This document shows positions 7,587 to 15,636 of a DNA stretch of 64,000 bases, piece after piece. Source of the DNA: DATGLG01 sp035294245 (lineage in GTDB: Bacteria; Pseudomonadota; Alphaproteobacteria; JACZXZ01); contig DATGLG010000012.1 in NCBI GenBank assembly GCA_035294245.1, positions 150,695 through 214,694 of the forward strand, in the 5' to 3' direction. The notes beneath the pieces were generated by a model, which saw only the letters and a list, made by a program, of their open reading frames with translations, was not told the DNA's origin and did not search any database. Each line of letters opens with the position of its first letter. Within the stretch, counting starts at the first letter, position 1. The translations under genes and the position numbers were made by a program.

Positions 7587-8513
7587 TCAGTCGTCATCGG
7601 GACGGCTCGCCTTGCGCTGGACATGCCCCGGCTCCTCGCCCACGGCGCGGGCATCGGCGTCATAGACGATCCGGTGCTCGCCGGCGAGAGCGAGGAAGCG
7701 CCGGCCCTTGGCGCGGCCGATCAGCGTGAGATCCGCCTTGCGCGCAAGCTCGACTCCCCAGGCGGTGAAGCCGGAGCGCGAGACGAGGATGGGAATGCGC
7801 ATCTGCACGCATTTGATCACCATCTCGCTGGTGAGCCGCCCCGTCGTATAGAAGATCTTGCCCGCCGGCGAGACGCCGTTGAGGAACATATAGCCGGCGA
7901 TCTTGTCGATCGCGTTGTGGCGGCCGACATCCTCCATGTAGACGAGGGGCCTATCCTCCTCGCAGAGGACGCAGCCATGGATGGCGCCCGCCTCGAGATA
8001 GAGGCTCGGCGAAGTGTTGATCTTCTTGGCAAGGGCGTAGAGCCAGGAGGTCTTGAGCACCGCATCCGGGGACAGCGCGACCTCGTCGAATTTCTCCATG
8101 AGATCGCCGAAGACGGTACCCTGGGCGCAGCCCGAGGTCCGGATCTTCTTTTTGAGCTTCTCCTCGTAGTCGGTTGCGCGCTTCGTGCGCACGACGACCA
8201 ATTCGAGCTCGTCGTCGTGCTCGATCCCCGTGATCTCGTCGTCGGAGCGCAGCATGTTCTGGTTGAGGAGATAGCCGACCGCGAGATAATCGGGATGATC
8301 GCCGATCGTCATCATGGTGACGATCTCCTGGCCGTTGAGAAAGAGCGTCAGCGGCCGCTCAACCACGACCGCGGTCTCGACCCGTCGGCCTTCCTGATCG
8401 ACGCCGGTGACGCGTCGCGTGAGTCGCGGATCAGCCGGATCGGGGCGCACGGCGAACTCGCCGAGCGGCGCCGCATCGCGTTTCACGCGCTCCTTCGCCG
8501 ATGCGCCGGCCAT
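7587..8513 (-). CDS. fdhD: Formate dehydrogenase accessory sulfurtransferase FdhD
   Basis: A 308-residue FdhD, which passes sulfur from IscS to bis-MGD to activate formate dehydrogenase. Family landmarks include TIGDHPDYLAVGYLLNQ, YMEDVGRHNAIDKIAGY, FYTTGRLTSEMV and SRSGFTAWGVELAR. The redox loop reads TSGCAQGT, so only the first cysteine of the E. coli-type CxxC pair is present and the second position is Gly. I chose the ATG at 8513 because GGAGG sits 5-6 bases upstream; an adjacent ATG at 8516 is an alternative. It lies between wtpC and mobA on the same strand, so the block joins metal uptake, cofactor assembly and enzyme activation. Confidence 0.93.
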   Translation of the reverse strand: MAGASAKERVKRDAAPLGEFAVRPDPADPRLTRRVTGVDQEGRRVETAVVVERPLTLFLNGQEIVTMMTIGDHPDYLAVGYLLNQNMLRSDDEITGIEHDDELELVVVRTKRATDYEEKLKKKIRTSGCAQGTVFGDLMEKFDEVALSPDAVLKTSWLYALAKKINTSPSLYLEAGAIHGCVLCEEDRPLVYMEDVGRHNAIDKIAGYMFLNGVSPAGKIFYTTGRLTSEMVIKCVQMRIPILVSRSGFTAWGVELARKADLTLIGRAKGRRFLALAGEHRIVYDADARAVGEEPGHVQRKASRPDDD

Positions 8514-8577
8514 CATGTCCTCCACATCTTCGCCGCCAATATGAACCCCGCCCACGGATGAGACAAGTTGCGGGCGA

Positions 8578-9699
8578 TCACGCGTCGGACACGAGATGGA
8601 TCGCCGCGGGATCGATCTCCGCGACGATCGGAATGCCCGGCCGCAGGCCGAGATCTCGAACGCTGCGGCTCATGACGTAGGAGACGAGGGGAAAGCCGCA
8701 ATCCTGCATCACCCGTGTGAGGGCCCCGATCCGCGTCAAGGCGACGATCGGGCCAGCCAGGCGATTGTCGGCTCCCGTGTCCCATCCGACATCCGCGGCG
8801 CTCGCATCGATGGGGCGGAGCCGAATGTCCTCGGCGCGAATGCAGAACGCGATGTTGCCGGCCTCTCGCGTCGGCGGGTCATCGCATTCGACGCACAGCG
8901 TTCTTCCCGCGATCTCGACGATACAGCGGCCGCGCTGGGGCTTCGCTACGATTCGCCCGCGAAGAATATTCTCCATGCCGAGAAACTCGGCGACGAAGCG
9001 GTTCGCCGGCCTGCCGAACACCTCCGCCGGCGTGCCGACCTGCACGAGGCGTCCGTCGCGAATGACGGCGATTCGATCGGCCAGCATCGCGGCGTCGCCT
9101 TGATCGTGGGAGACGAAGATGGCGGGAATCCCCGCTTCCCGCAGGAAACGGCCGAGCTCCTCGCGCAAGGTCTCGCTGGTACGCGCATCCAGCGCCGAAA
9201 ACGGCTCGTCGAGGAGGAAGAGATCGGGATAGGCGACAAGGCTGCGGGCAAGGGCGACCCGCTGCTTCTCGCCGGGGCTAAGGTCCGCCGGCGTGCGATG
9301 GATCAGGCTGCCGAGCGCAAAGCGCTCGATCAGCGCCTGAACCTGATCGCTGGCTGAGGGAAACGGCGGCAGCCGCTCGGAATTCCGGCCGCGACGGCGG
9401 CCGAAGGCGATGTTCTCGGCGACGGTGAGATGGGGAAACAGGCCGAAGCTCTGGAAGATGAATCCGGTGTGCCGCTCCTCCGGAGGCAGTGTCGTGACAT
9501 CCCGCCCGCGGATCAGAATCCGCCCGGCGGACGGCCGATGGAAACCGGCGATGGTCTCCAGGATCACGGACTTGCCGGCACCGTTCGGCCCCAGGATCAC
9601 GAGGATTTCGCCGGGCGCCAAGGCGATATTTATATCGCGCAGGGCGAATGCCCCCAACGTCAACGAGACGTTCTCGATCGAGGTGACGGCGTCGCGCAT
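8578..9699 (-). CDS. wtpC: Tungstate/molybdate ABC transporter, ATP-binding protein
   Basis: A 373-residue ABC ATPase. Walker A is GPNGAGKS (about 36-43), the Q-loop lies in FIFQSFGLFPHL, the signature is LSPGEKQR, Walker B is LFLLDEP and the switch His is in VSHDQ. The extra C-terminal region of about 120 residues resembles the MOP/TOBE regulatory part of ModC/WtpC/CysA-type subunits, which bind the oxyanion for trans-inhibition. It powers uptake through the permease encoded immediately upstream. The choice between tungstate and molybdate follows from the binding protein, not from this subunit. Confidence 0.88.
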   Translation of the reverse strand: MRDAVTSIENVSLTLGAFALRDINIALAPGEILVILGPNGAGKSVILETIAGFHRPSAGRILIRGRDVTTLPPEERHTGFIFQSFGLFPHLTVAENIAFGRRRGRNSERLPPFPSASDQVQALIERFALGSLIHRTPADLSPGEKQRVALARSLVAYPDLFLLDEPFSALDARTSETLREELGRFLREAGIPAIFVSHDQGDAAMLADRIAVIRDGRLVQVGTPAEVFGRPANRFVAEFLGMENILRGRIVAKPQRGRCIVEIAGRTLCVECDDPPTREAGNIAFCIRAEDIRLRPIDASAADVGWDTGADNRLAGPIVALTRIGALTRVMQDCGFPLVSYVMSRSVRDLGLRPGIPIVAEIDPAAIHLVSDA

Positions 9700-9707
9700 T
9701 CAGGTGC

Positions 9708-10580
9708 CTACCGGCCGCCGCCCAGCGCATGGCCGCGGCCATAGGCGAGGTAGCGCAGCAGGATGAAGATCAGCAAGGAAACCGCGAGCAGCAACAGCGA
9801 CATGCCCGTCGCATCCTCGATCCCGAAGCGGAGGAAGAGCTCGTAAATCTTCACGGGTGCCGTCATCGGGTAATAGACGAGGATGACGACGGCGCCGAAT
9901 TCGCCGATGGCGCGCGCGAAGGTCAGCGTGATGCCCGTCATGATGCCGCGCCAGGCGAGCGGCAGCGTCACGCGCAAAAATACCGCCCATTGCCCATGGC
10001 CGAGCGTCCGCGCGACCTTCTCCAGGCGCGGATCGATGGCCTCGAAGCCGATCCGCGCCGCGTTCACCGTGTAGGGGACCGAGACGAAGAGCATCGCCAC
10101 GACGATGCCCGCGAGGGTGCCCCAGAACTGGATGCCGACGCGTGAAGCCGGCCCGCCGACGAATCCTTGCCGGCCGAAGACGAAGAGGAGGGCGATTCCC
10201 GCGACGGTGTGAGGCACCGCCAGCGGCACGTCGACGATCGCTGAGATCAGGCGCTTGCCGCGAAACTCGCTGCGCGCCAGGAGGTAGGCGAGCGGCACCC
10301 CGAAAAACGCCGCGAGCAGGGCGGCGAGGACGGCGCCTTCAAGGCTCAGCCAGATCGCCCGGAGGACATCCATCGAGCCCGCCACGCGCAGCAGATCGCC
10401 GCGGGTCTGGTTGGCGGCGAGGGCGAGGAGCGGCAGCAGGATGAAGGCGAGCAGGATGCTCGCGAGGAACCAGCCGACGAGGACGAGGCCGCGCGACCAT
10501 GCGGGCGAGCGCGGGCTCGAGGCTGCGACGGAGCGGGCGGTCGCCGGCGGCGCCTGGGCTTCAGGCTCGTGGCGGCTCAC
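9708..10580 (-). CDS. wtpB: Tungstate/molybdate ABC transporter, permease
   Basis: A 290-residue inner-membrane permease with about six hydrophobic segments. The conserved cytoplasmic EAA loop that docks the ATPase appears as VARTLGHGQWAVFLRVTLPLAWRG, followed by TLTFARAIGEFGAV, typical of ModB/WtpB/CysT-type permeases. The GTG at 10580 overlaps the stop of the upstream binding-protein gene as GTGA, the usual coupled arrangement; an in-frame ATG at 10592 is an alternative. The N-terminal 30 residues are polar and Ala/Pro rich. Confidence 0.88.
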   Translation of the reverse strand: MSRHEPEAQAPPATARSVAASSPRSPAWSRGLVLVGWFLASILLAFILLPLLALAANQTRGDLLRVAGSMDVLRAIWLSLEGAVLAALLAAFFGVPLAYLLARSEFRGKRLISAIVDVPLAVPHTVAGIALLFVFGRQGFVGGPASRVGIQFWGTLAGIVVAMLFVSVPYTVNAARIGFEAIDPRLEKVARTLGHGQWAVFLRVTLPLAWRGIMTGITLTFARAIGEFGAVVILVYYPMTAPVKIYELFLRFGIEDATGMSLLLLAVSLLIFILLRYLAYGRGHALGGGR

Positions 10581-11551
10581 GACCCCGGCCATGGCGTGAC
10601 GAAGGGGCGAAGCGATGCCGGCATTCTGTCGGCCCCGACAGCATAAGCCGGGCTGAAGGCGCCGAACCCCGCTTGCTTGAGAATGGCCTGCCCTTCCGGC
10701 CCCAGCAGAAACGCGATATACCGCTCCGCCCAGGCCGCGTGCTCGGCATTGTCCGGTATGGTGAGCGCATAGACGATCGGCTTTCCGGTAAGATCGCCAT
10801 TCTTGGTATGCGCGACCCCCGTCGCATAGGCCGTGGCATCCCTCGGGTCGCTGAGATTGATCGCCGCCGGCAGATCGAGAAATTTCAAATGATGTTGCAG
10901 GGCGTCCGAGCGGTAGATGGCGAGGTAGTCGATCTGGCCGACCTGGAGGGCCGCGATGAGCGAGGTCTCGGTATCGCGCATATTCGCCCGCGGCGCATTC
11001 GCCAGCACTTTCGTCGCCAGATCGGGAGCATGGTAATAGGCCGAGGCAAGGGCGAGCATCTGCACGGTCTGGTAGCCCGAGGGGTCCGTATCGGGATCGG
11101 AGCGCCCGATCTCGACGCCCGGCCGTGACAGGATTTGATACCAGTTGCTCGGCGTGATCTCCGCTGCGTATTTGCTCTTCTCGGTGTAGACGAAGGTGAT
11201 CGCGTTGCGCGCAAAGCCGATATACCAATCGGCGCGCCCCTTCCCGCTCGGAGCGTCGAAGAGATATTTCGGGATAACGTTGTAATCGGCGACGGCGAGG
11301 AGATCGGCTGGCCGGTGGAGCTCGGTGATCTGTTTCGCCATCTTCACGCTGCCGCCGAACTGGGGCTCGACAACAACCTCCGGGTATTTCTGCCGAAACG
11401 CGTCATCCACGGCCTTGAAAGGCACCGCCAGGGTCCCTGCGGCGAAGATCGTGAACTTTGGAGACTCCGCCGCGCCTGCGGCATACGGCGCCACCGCGAA
11501 AGCGCCGATCACGGCGACGGCCGCAACGGAAAGCCTGACGACCCGCTTCAT
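10577..11551 (-). CDS. wtpA: Tungstate/molybdate ABC transporter, substrate-binding protein
   Basis: A 324-residue periplasmic oxyanion-binding protein. It begins with a signal peptide (MKRVVRLSV, hydrophobic core, AGAAES cleavage region). The mature part starts FTIFAAGTLAVPF and contains FGGSVKMAKQITEL and ADLLAVADYNVIPKYLF, hallmarks of the WtpA branch rather than ModA. WtpA proteins bind tungstate very tightly and molybdate less so. The start is set by GGGAGAG upstream of the ATG at 11551. It leads the wtpABC-fdhD-mobA run, so the metal probably serves a Mo/W formate dehydrogenase. Confidence 0.87.
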   Translation of the reverse strand: MKRVVRLSVAAVAVIGAFAVAPYAAGAAESPKFTIFAAGTLAVPFKAVDDAFRQKYPEVVVEPQFGGSVKMAKQITELHRPADLLAVADYNVIPKYLFDAPSGKGRADWYIGFARNAITFVYTEKSKYAAEITPSNWYQILSRPGVEIGRSDPDTDPSGYQTVQMLALASAYYHAPDLATKVLANAPRANMRDTETSLIAALQVGQIDYLAIYRSDALQHHLKFLDLPAAINLSDPRDATAYATGVAHTKNGDLTGKPIVYALTIPDNAEHAAWAERYIAFLLGPEGQAILKQAGFGAFSPAYAVGADRMPASLRPFVTPWPGS

Positions 11552-11672
11552 CGATCTCTCCCACCTGGTTTTTAGCTTGGTCGACTGCATTTTCTACTGC
11601 ATCGGCGGAATTCCGTAAACATCGCCCAAAAACGCGCAAAAACACTCATCCTTGAGAAACAGTTCTGAATTC

Positions 11673-11690
11673 GTTGCAGTTTCCCGCAAC
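11673..11690. promoter_or_regulatory. Inverted repeat upstream of wtpA
   Basis: GTTGC and GCAAC form 5-bp arms around an 8-base centre. A second perfect palindrome, CGGAATTCCG, lies at 11606-11615, between this site and the wtpA start. Together they make the 165-base gap between the regulator gene and wtpA a plausible operator region for the adjacent HTH/molybdate-binding-domain regulator. Confidence 0.4.
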
Positions 11691-11716
11691 GTCAATGGCT
11701 TATCGGCTTCGACGGA

Positions 11717-12616
11717 TCAGGGGTCGTTATAGGTCACGGCGCCGAGGGTGCCGATGTCGTAGCCCTGCAATTCCACCGCCCTGGTCCGGAACCGCTCGGT
11801 GCGGGCGAAGGCGAGCAGGCTCTGTATCGGCGGCTCGAAATAGTCGCGCCGCCGCATCACCAGGTCGAAGCGCTCGCGGGCAAGCGGTAGAAAATCGAGC
11901 CCGTATTGACGCGCTGCGGCACGGATCGCCGGCCCGGCATCCGCCCTGCCCTCGGCGACGAGAAGTGCCAGATCGCTTTCCGTAAGGGCCGGATGCTCGA
12001 GGCGAGCGAGGGCGTCATAGGCGATCCCGGCCTTCTCGAGAAGGTGCCGGAACAGGATCTGGCTTCCCGATTCCGGCTGGCGTTCTACGACCGTCACGGG
12101 CTTCTCGGCAAGGTCGCGGAGCCCCCGGATGCCGTGCGGGTTTCCCGCCGCGAGGACGAGGCCCTGCTCGCGCCAAGCCCATTCGAGCGCGACGAGGCCA
12201 AGCCGCGAATAGCTTGCCTTGAGGAGGGGCAGGTTGTAGGAGCCGCCCTCGCCGTCCAGAACGTGCATCCCACAGAGCTGCGCCTCTCCCGCCGCAAGAC
12301 GCCTGAGGCCGTCGAGGCTGCCCCCCGCCATCCAAGCGAGGCCACATCCGGATTCGCGGATGGCCCATTCGAGCAGCGGATCGTGGCTTCCGGCGACGAC
12401 CGGCGGCGAGGTGACACGTTCAGCCGCCATCGACCTTGCCCCCTCGGGCAGCTCTGTGCTTTGCGCCAGCCAGTTATCGATGAGCTGCTTGGGAAAGAGA
12501 TACTTTCCGGTGACCTTGGTGCAGGGAATGAGTCCGTCGCGGACGAGCTCGTAGACCTTGCGCTCCTTGATCCGCAGATACTCCGCGACCTCCTTGGTGC
12601 TCAGAAGCTCGGGCAC
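11717..12616 (-). CDS. HTH regulator with molybdate-binding (COG1910-type) domain
   Basis: A 299-residue one-component regulator. The N-terminal excisionase/MerR-like DNA-binding domain (HTH_17) is visible as LLSTKEVAEYLRIKERKVYELVRDGLIP with a following KYLFPKQLIDNWL wing. The remaining residues form a periplasmic-binding-protein-like domain (GSHDPLLEWA at its start, ending in GAVTYNDP) of the kind found in proteins that sense molybdate or tungstate in the cytoplasm. The GTG at 12616 is chosen for the AGGGAGAAGG just upstream. It is the first gene before wtpABC and divergent from moaA, so it likely matches transport and cofactor synthesis to metal supply. Confidence 0.8.
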   Translation of the reverse strand: MPELLSTKEVAEYLRIKERKVYELVRDGLIPCTKVTGKYLFPKQLIDNWLAQSTELPEGARSMAAERVTSPPVVAGSHDPLLEWAIRESGCGLAWMAGGSLDGLRRLAAGEAQLCGMHVLDGEGGSYNLPLLKASYSRLGLVALEWAWREQGLVLAAGNPHGIRGLRDLAEKPVTVVERQPESGSQILFRHLLEKAGIAYDALARLEHPALTESDLALLVAEGRADAGPAIRAAARQYGLDFLPLARERFDLVMRRRDYFEPPIQSLLAFARTERFRTRAVELQGYDIGTLGAVTYNDP

Positions 12617-12644
12617 GGCCTTCTCCCTGCTGGTCTTTTCAGGC

Positions 12645-12660
12645 AAATATAGCGATATTT
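12645..12660. promoter_or_regulatory. Perfect inverted repeat AAATAT-AGCG-ATATTT
   Basis: Six-base arms with a four-base centre lie 29-44 bases upstream of the HTH/molybdate-domain regulator start. The minus-strand reading, ATCGCTATATTT, resembles half of a Mo-box. It could be the binding site through which the regulator controls itself. Confidence 0.5.
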
Positions 12661-12690
12661 CTCGTTGCCGCCGCAATCGCAGCACCTGAT

Positions 12691-12712
12691 TTTCCCGGAT
12701 TTCACCGGGAAA
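12691..12712. promoter_or_regulatory. Perfect 8-bp inverted repeat upstream of moaA promoter
   Basis: TTTCCCGG and CCGGGAAA are separated by six bases. The palindrome TCCCGGGA recurs at 12728-12735, inside the predicted moaA promoter spacer. The pair brackets the -35 box, which suits control of moaA by a dimeric regulator. Confidence 0.5.
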
Positions 12713-12718
12713 GGCGTT

Positions 12719-12746
12719 TTGACACGATCCCGGGACGTGCTTAAAT
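12719..12746 (+). promoter_or_regulatory. Predicted sigma-70 promoter of moaA
   Basis: A consensus -35 TTGACA (12719-12724) is followed after 16 bases by TTAAAT (12741-12746). It lies 34 bases upstream of the first moaA start codon. There is no room for a Moco riboswitch in the short leader. Confidence 0.55.
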
Positions 12747-12779
12747 GAAAAGCGCCGAGCAGGCCTGTTTTTTCGAGAT

Positions 12780-13835
12780 ATGGTCGAGGACGAGGACCAG
12801 AGAATTCAGCCGATGCAGATAATGGCGACCACCGATGCGCCGCTGATCGACCCCTATCAGCGCCGGATCACCTATCTGCGGGTGTCGGTCACCGACCGCT
12901 GCGATTTCCGCTGCGTCTATTGCATGGCGGAGGACATGACCTTCCTGCCGAAGGCGGAGATCCTGAGCCTCGAGGAGCTGGAGCGCATCTGCACGGCCTT
13001 CGTTCGCCTCGGCGTGCGGAAGCTGCGCCTGACCGGCGGCGAGCCGCTCGTCCGCCGCAACATCATGCATCTCATCCGCGGCCTCGGCCGGCTGCGCAGC
13101 GAGGGGTCCCTCGACGAGCTGACCCTGACGACCAACGGCAGCCAGCTCGCCAAATATGCGGCGGAGCTGCGCGATTGCGGCGTGCGCCGCGTCAATGTCT
13201 CCCTCGACACCCTCGATCCCCACAAGTTCGCGGCGATCACCCGCTGGGGCCGGCTCGACAAGGTGCAGGAGGGAATCGCCGCCGCCAAAGCCGCCGGCCT
13301 CCATGTCAAGATCAACACGGTGGCGCTCAAGGGCGTCAACGACGACGAAGCGGAAAAGCTCGTGGCCTGGGCCGGGAGCGAGGGATTCGACATCACGTTC
13401 ATCGAGGTCATGCCGATGGGCGAGATCGGCGGCGAAGTGCGGCTGGAGCAATATCTCCCGCTCTCGCTGCTTCGCGCCAAGCTCTCCCGTCGCTTCACCC
13501 TCGAGGACAGCGACTATCGCACCGGCGGCCCCGCGCGCTATTTCCAGTGCAAGGAGACGGGTGGACGCATCGGCTTCATCACGCCGATGACGCATAATTT
13601 CTGCGAATCCTGCAACCGCGTGCGGCTCACCTGCACGGGCACCCTCTATATGTGCCTGGGGCAGGAGGACGCCGCCGATCTGCGGGCGCCGCTCCGGCGT
13701 AGCGACGATGACCGGGAGCTCGTCGCCGCCATCCGCGAGGCGATCTCGCGCAAGCCCAAGGGCCACGACTTCGTGATCGACCGGCGCCACGCCGCCGCCG
13801 CGGTCCCCCGCCATATGAGCGTCACCGGCGGCTGA
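12780..13835 (+). CDS. moaA: GTP 3',8-cyclase MoaA
   Basis: A radical SAM enzyme of up to 351 residues that makes the first molybdopterin intermediate from GTP. The N-terminal cluster motif is CDFRCVYC. The C-terminal second cluster has CESCNRVRLTC plus a third Cys in the following loop, and the protein ends in the conserved Gly-Gly dipeptide. LRLTGGEPLVR is the SAM-binding GGE motif. Start choice is uncertain: ATGs at 12780, 12813 and 12822 are all in frame and none has a strong RBS. Family length favours 12813 or 12822. Confidence 0.95.
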   Translation: MVEDEDQRIQPMQIMATTDAPLIDPYQRRITYLRVSVTDRCDFRCVYCMAEDMTFLPKAEILSLEELERICTAFVRLGVRKLRLTGGEPLVRRNIMHLIRGLGRLRSEGSLDELTLTTNGSQLAKYAAELRDCGVRRVNVSLDTLDPHKFAAITRWGRLDKVQEGIAAAKAAGLHVKINTVALKGVNDDEAEKLVAWAGSEGFDITFIEVMPMGEIGGEVRLEQYLPLSLLRAKLSRRFTLEDSDYRTGGPARYFQCKETGGRIGFITPMTHNFCESCNRVRLTCTGTLYMCLGQEDAADLRAPLRRSDDDRELVAAIREAISRKPKGHDFVIDRRHAAAAVPRHMSVTGG

Positions 13836-13838
13836 GCC

Positions 13839-14156
13839 TCAGCGCTCGTTCTGCCTCACGATGCAGGTGCCGTTTCCTCCCGGCTGAATCAGAATCTCGG
13901 GCCCGGGGTGCTGGGGGTCGCCGCTCCAGCGGCGTCCTTGCCACTGGCCGTCCTTCCAGATCGGCCGGGCGGCGAGATCCTCCGTCACGACGAGGTCCCG
14001 GTCCTGGAAGCATTTGATGGTGTAGGGCGGCTTCGGAAGCGCGATCGGCCCCGTCTGATCGCCGGGGCTCGCAGCCAGGGCCGCGCACAGGGGTACGACG
14101 CCCAGGGTGGCAAATCGGATCGCCCGTCCTATCACCCGCATGCCCGATGGCCCCAT
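13839..14156 (-). CDS. Small secreted hypothetical protein
   Basis: A 105-residue protein with an N-terminal hydrophobic segment (about residues 8-28, LGVVPLCAALAAS) that looks like a signal peptide. The mature part is short and polar, with KPPYTIKCFQDRDLV and two cysteines (CFQ and NGTCIV) that could form a disulfide in the periplasm. No family was recognised. The ATG at 14156 has GCAGGAA nearby; an in-frame ATG at 14141 is possible. It follows another secreted protein gene on the same strand by 16 bases and converges on moaA. Confidence 0.6.
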   Translation of the reverse strand: MGPSGMRVIGRAIRFATLGVVPLCAALAASPGDQTGPIALPKPPYTIKCFQDRDLVVTEDLAARPIWKDGQWQGRRWSGDPQHPGPEILIQPGGNGTCIVRQNER

Positions 14157-14172
14157 TTTCCTGCCCCTGCGC

Positions 14173-14676
14173 CTATTTTATGACGATCTGATGCGCGAGG
14201 GTCTTGCCGTCGCTCCAGGTGATCTGGGTGAAGCCGAGCAGCTTGCATAGGTCGAAGAAGGTGAACACGTCCTCGACGGCATGCTGCTGGAAGAAGGGCG
14301 TGAGCCTCGCCGTCGCCGTGAGGATGGCGAAGAGCGCGCGCGCCCGATAGAGCGTGTTGTAGCCGTCGTCGCTCAGCGAGACGATGATAAGCTTCTCGGC
14401 GCCGTCGCCCTTTGCGAAGATGGCATAGGTCGGCGGATAGGGGTTGTTCAGCATCTGCTGGGTCATGGCGGTAACGAAGCCGAGCCGGCGATCGCGATCG
14501 GAATCGGGAAGGGTTACCGCCCGCGAATGATAGACCTCGTGGGTCTGGGGAGGCGGATAATAGTAGCCGACTTGGTTCTGATCCGACGCCTGCGCGGGCG
14601 CTCGGCCGAACGGCCCGACGACCATGACAAGGGCGAGAAGCGCGCTCAGGAAAGCGGCGCGGATGCTCTTCGACAT
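14173..14676 (-). CDS. Conserved secreted hypothetical protein
   Basis: A 167-residue protein with a clear signal peptide (MSKSIRAAF, hydrophobic core, GRAPAQASD cleavage region). The mature part contains TLPDSDRDRRLGFVTAMTQQ, PPTYAIFAKGDGAEKLIIV, FFQQHAVEDVFTFFDLCKLLGF and ends LAHQIVIK. I recall similar alphaproteobacterial proteins, sometimes loosely labelled as molybdopterin-guanine dinucleotide biosynthesis protein A. Nothing in the sequence supports that activity, since no nucleotidyltransferase motif is present. The start has GGGGGATCGC upstream. It is divergent from nadK. Confidence 0.7.
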   Translation of the reverse strand: MSKSIRAAFLSALLALVMVVGPFGRAPAQASDQNQVGYYYPPPQTHEVYHSRAVTLPDSDRDRRLGFVTAMTQQMLNNPYPPTYAIFAKGDGAEKLIIVSLSDDGYNTLYRARALFAILTATARLTPFFQQHAVEDVFTFFDLCKLLGFTQITWSDGKTLAHQIVIK

Positions 14677-14803
14677 GCGATCCCCCGTTAGCCTGCCCCG
14701 AGGCACGATGCCGATTGGCGCGAGGCTTGGCAAGCCTTCGATGCCGCGGCTGGCATGATCCAGCACCTGGGCTATACTCGCGGCGCAACGAAGAGGAGCC
14801 GCG

Positions 14804-15574
14804 ATGGCCGCCAAGCCGAGCCTTGCCTTTCTATCCTCGGAATCCGAGAAGGCGCGGCTTGCGAGAGAGCGGCTCGTCGACCGCTATGGCTCGGTGCCCG
14901 TCGAAGATGCGGATGTCATCGTGCCGCTCGGCGGCGACGGGTTCATGCTGGAGACCCTCCATCGCTACAAAGCGCTGGCGAAGCCCATCTACGGCATGCA
15001 GCGGGGCTCGGTCGGCTTCCTGATGAACGAATACCAGGAAGACGATCTGCCGCTGCGCGTCGCCAAAGCGCAGAGCTACAAGCTTCATCCCTTGCGCATG
15101 CGCGCCAAGACCCTCTCCGGCGAGCAGACGGAGGGCCTCGCCATCAACGAAGTGGCGCTCCTCCGCGAAACCCGGCAGACTGCCAAGATCCGCATCCAGG
15201 TCGACGGCATTGTCCGTCTCGAGGAGCTCATCGGCGACGGCGTGATGGTGTCCACCCCCGCGGGAAGCACGGCCTATAATCTCTCCGCCCATGGCCCCAT
15301 CATCCCGCTCGGCGCCGGGGCCTTGGCGCTCACCCCGATCTGTCCCTTCCGGCCGCGCCGCTGGCGTGGAGCCGTATTGCCCTATGCCGCCCGCGTCCTC
15401 TTTCAGATTCTCGAGCCGGAGAAACGGCCGGTCAGCGCCGTCGCCGATTTCACCGAGGTGCGCGACGTCGTCGAGGTCGAGGTGATCGAGGATCGCAGCG
15501 TCGGCTTGACACTCCTCTTCGATCCCGAGCACAACCTGGAGGAACGGATCCTCAAGGAGCAATTCACCCCCTGA
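14804..15574 (+). CDS. nadK: NAD kinase
   Basis: A 256-residue ATP-dependent NAD kinase producing NADP. The GGDG motif is present in IVPLGGDGFMLETLHRY, the NE motif in LAINEVALLRE, and the glycine-rich substrate loop in GDGVMVSTPAGSTAYNLSAHGPI. Length matches the short alphaproteobacterial form. AGGAG lies a few bases upstream of the ATG. It is divergent from the secreted-protein pair and 62 bases upstream of argE. Confidence 0.95.
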   Translation: MAAKPSLAFLSSESEKARLARERLVDRYGSVPVEDADVIVPLGGDGFMLETLHRYKALAKPIYGMQRGSVGFLMNEYQEDDLPLRVAKAQSYKLHPLRMRAKTLSGEQTEGLAINEVALLRETRQTAKIRIQVDGIVRLEELIGDGVMVSTPAGSTAYNLSAHGPIIPLGAGALALTPICPFRPRRWRGAVLPYAARVLFQILEPEKRPVSAVADFTEVRDVVEVEVIEDRSVGLTLLFDPEHNLEERILKEQFTP

Positions 15575-15636
15575 GCGCGGACCCGCGGTCGACGCGCTCC
15601 GCCGCATCTGCAACCCCCGTAGCACCGGCTAAGGAC

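Noticed and set aside
12747..12812. Possible Moco riboswitch before moaA
   Set aside because: The leader after the predicted promoter is only about 30-60 bases and lacks the conserved stems of that RNA.
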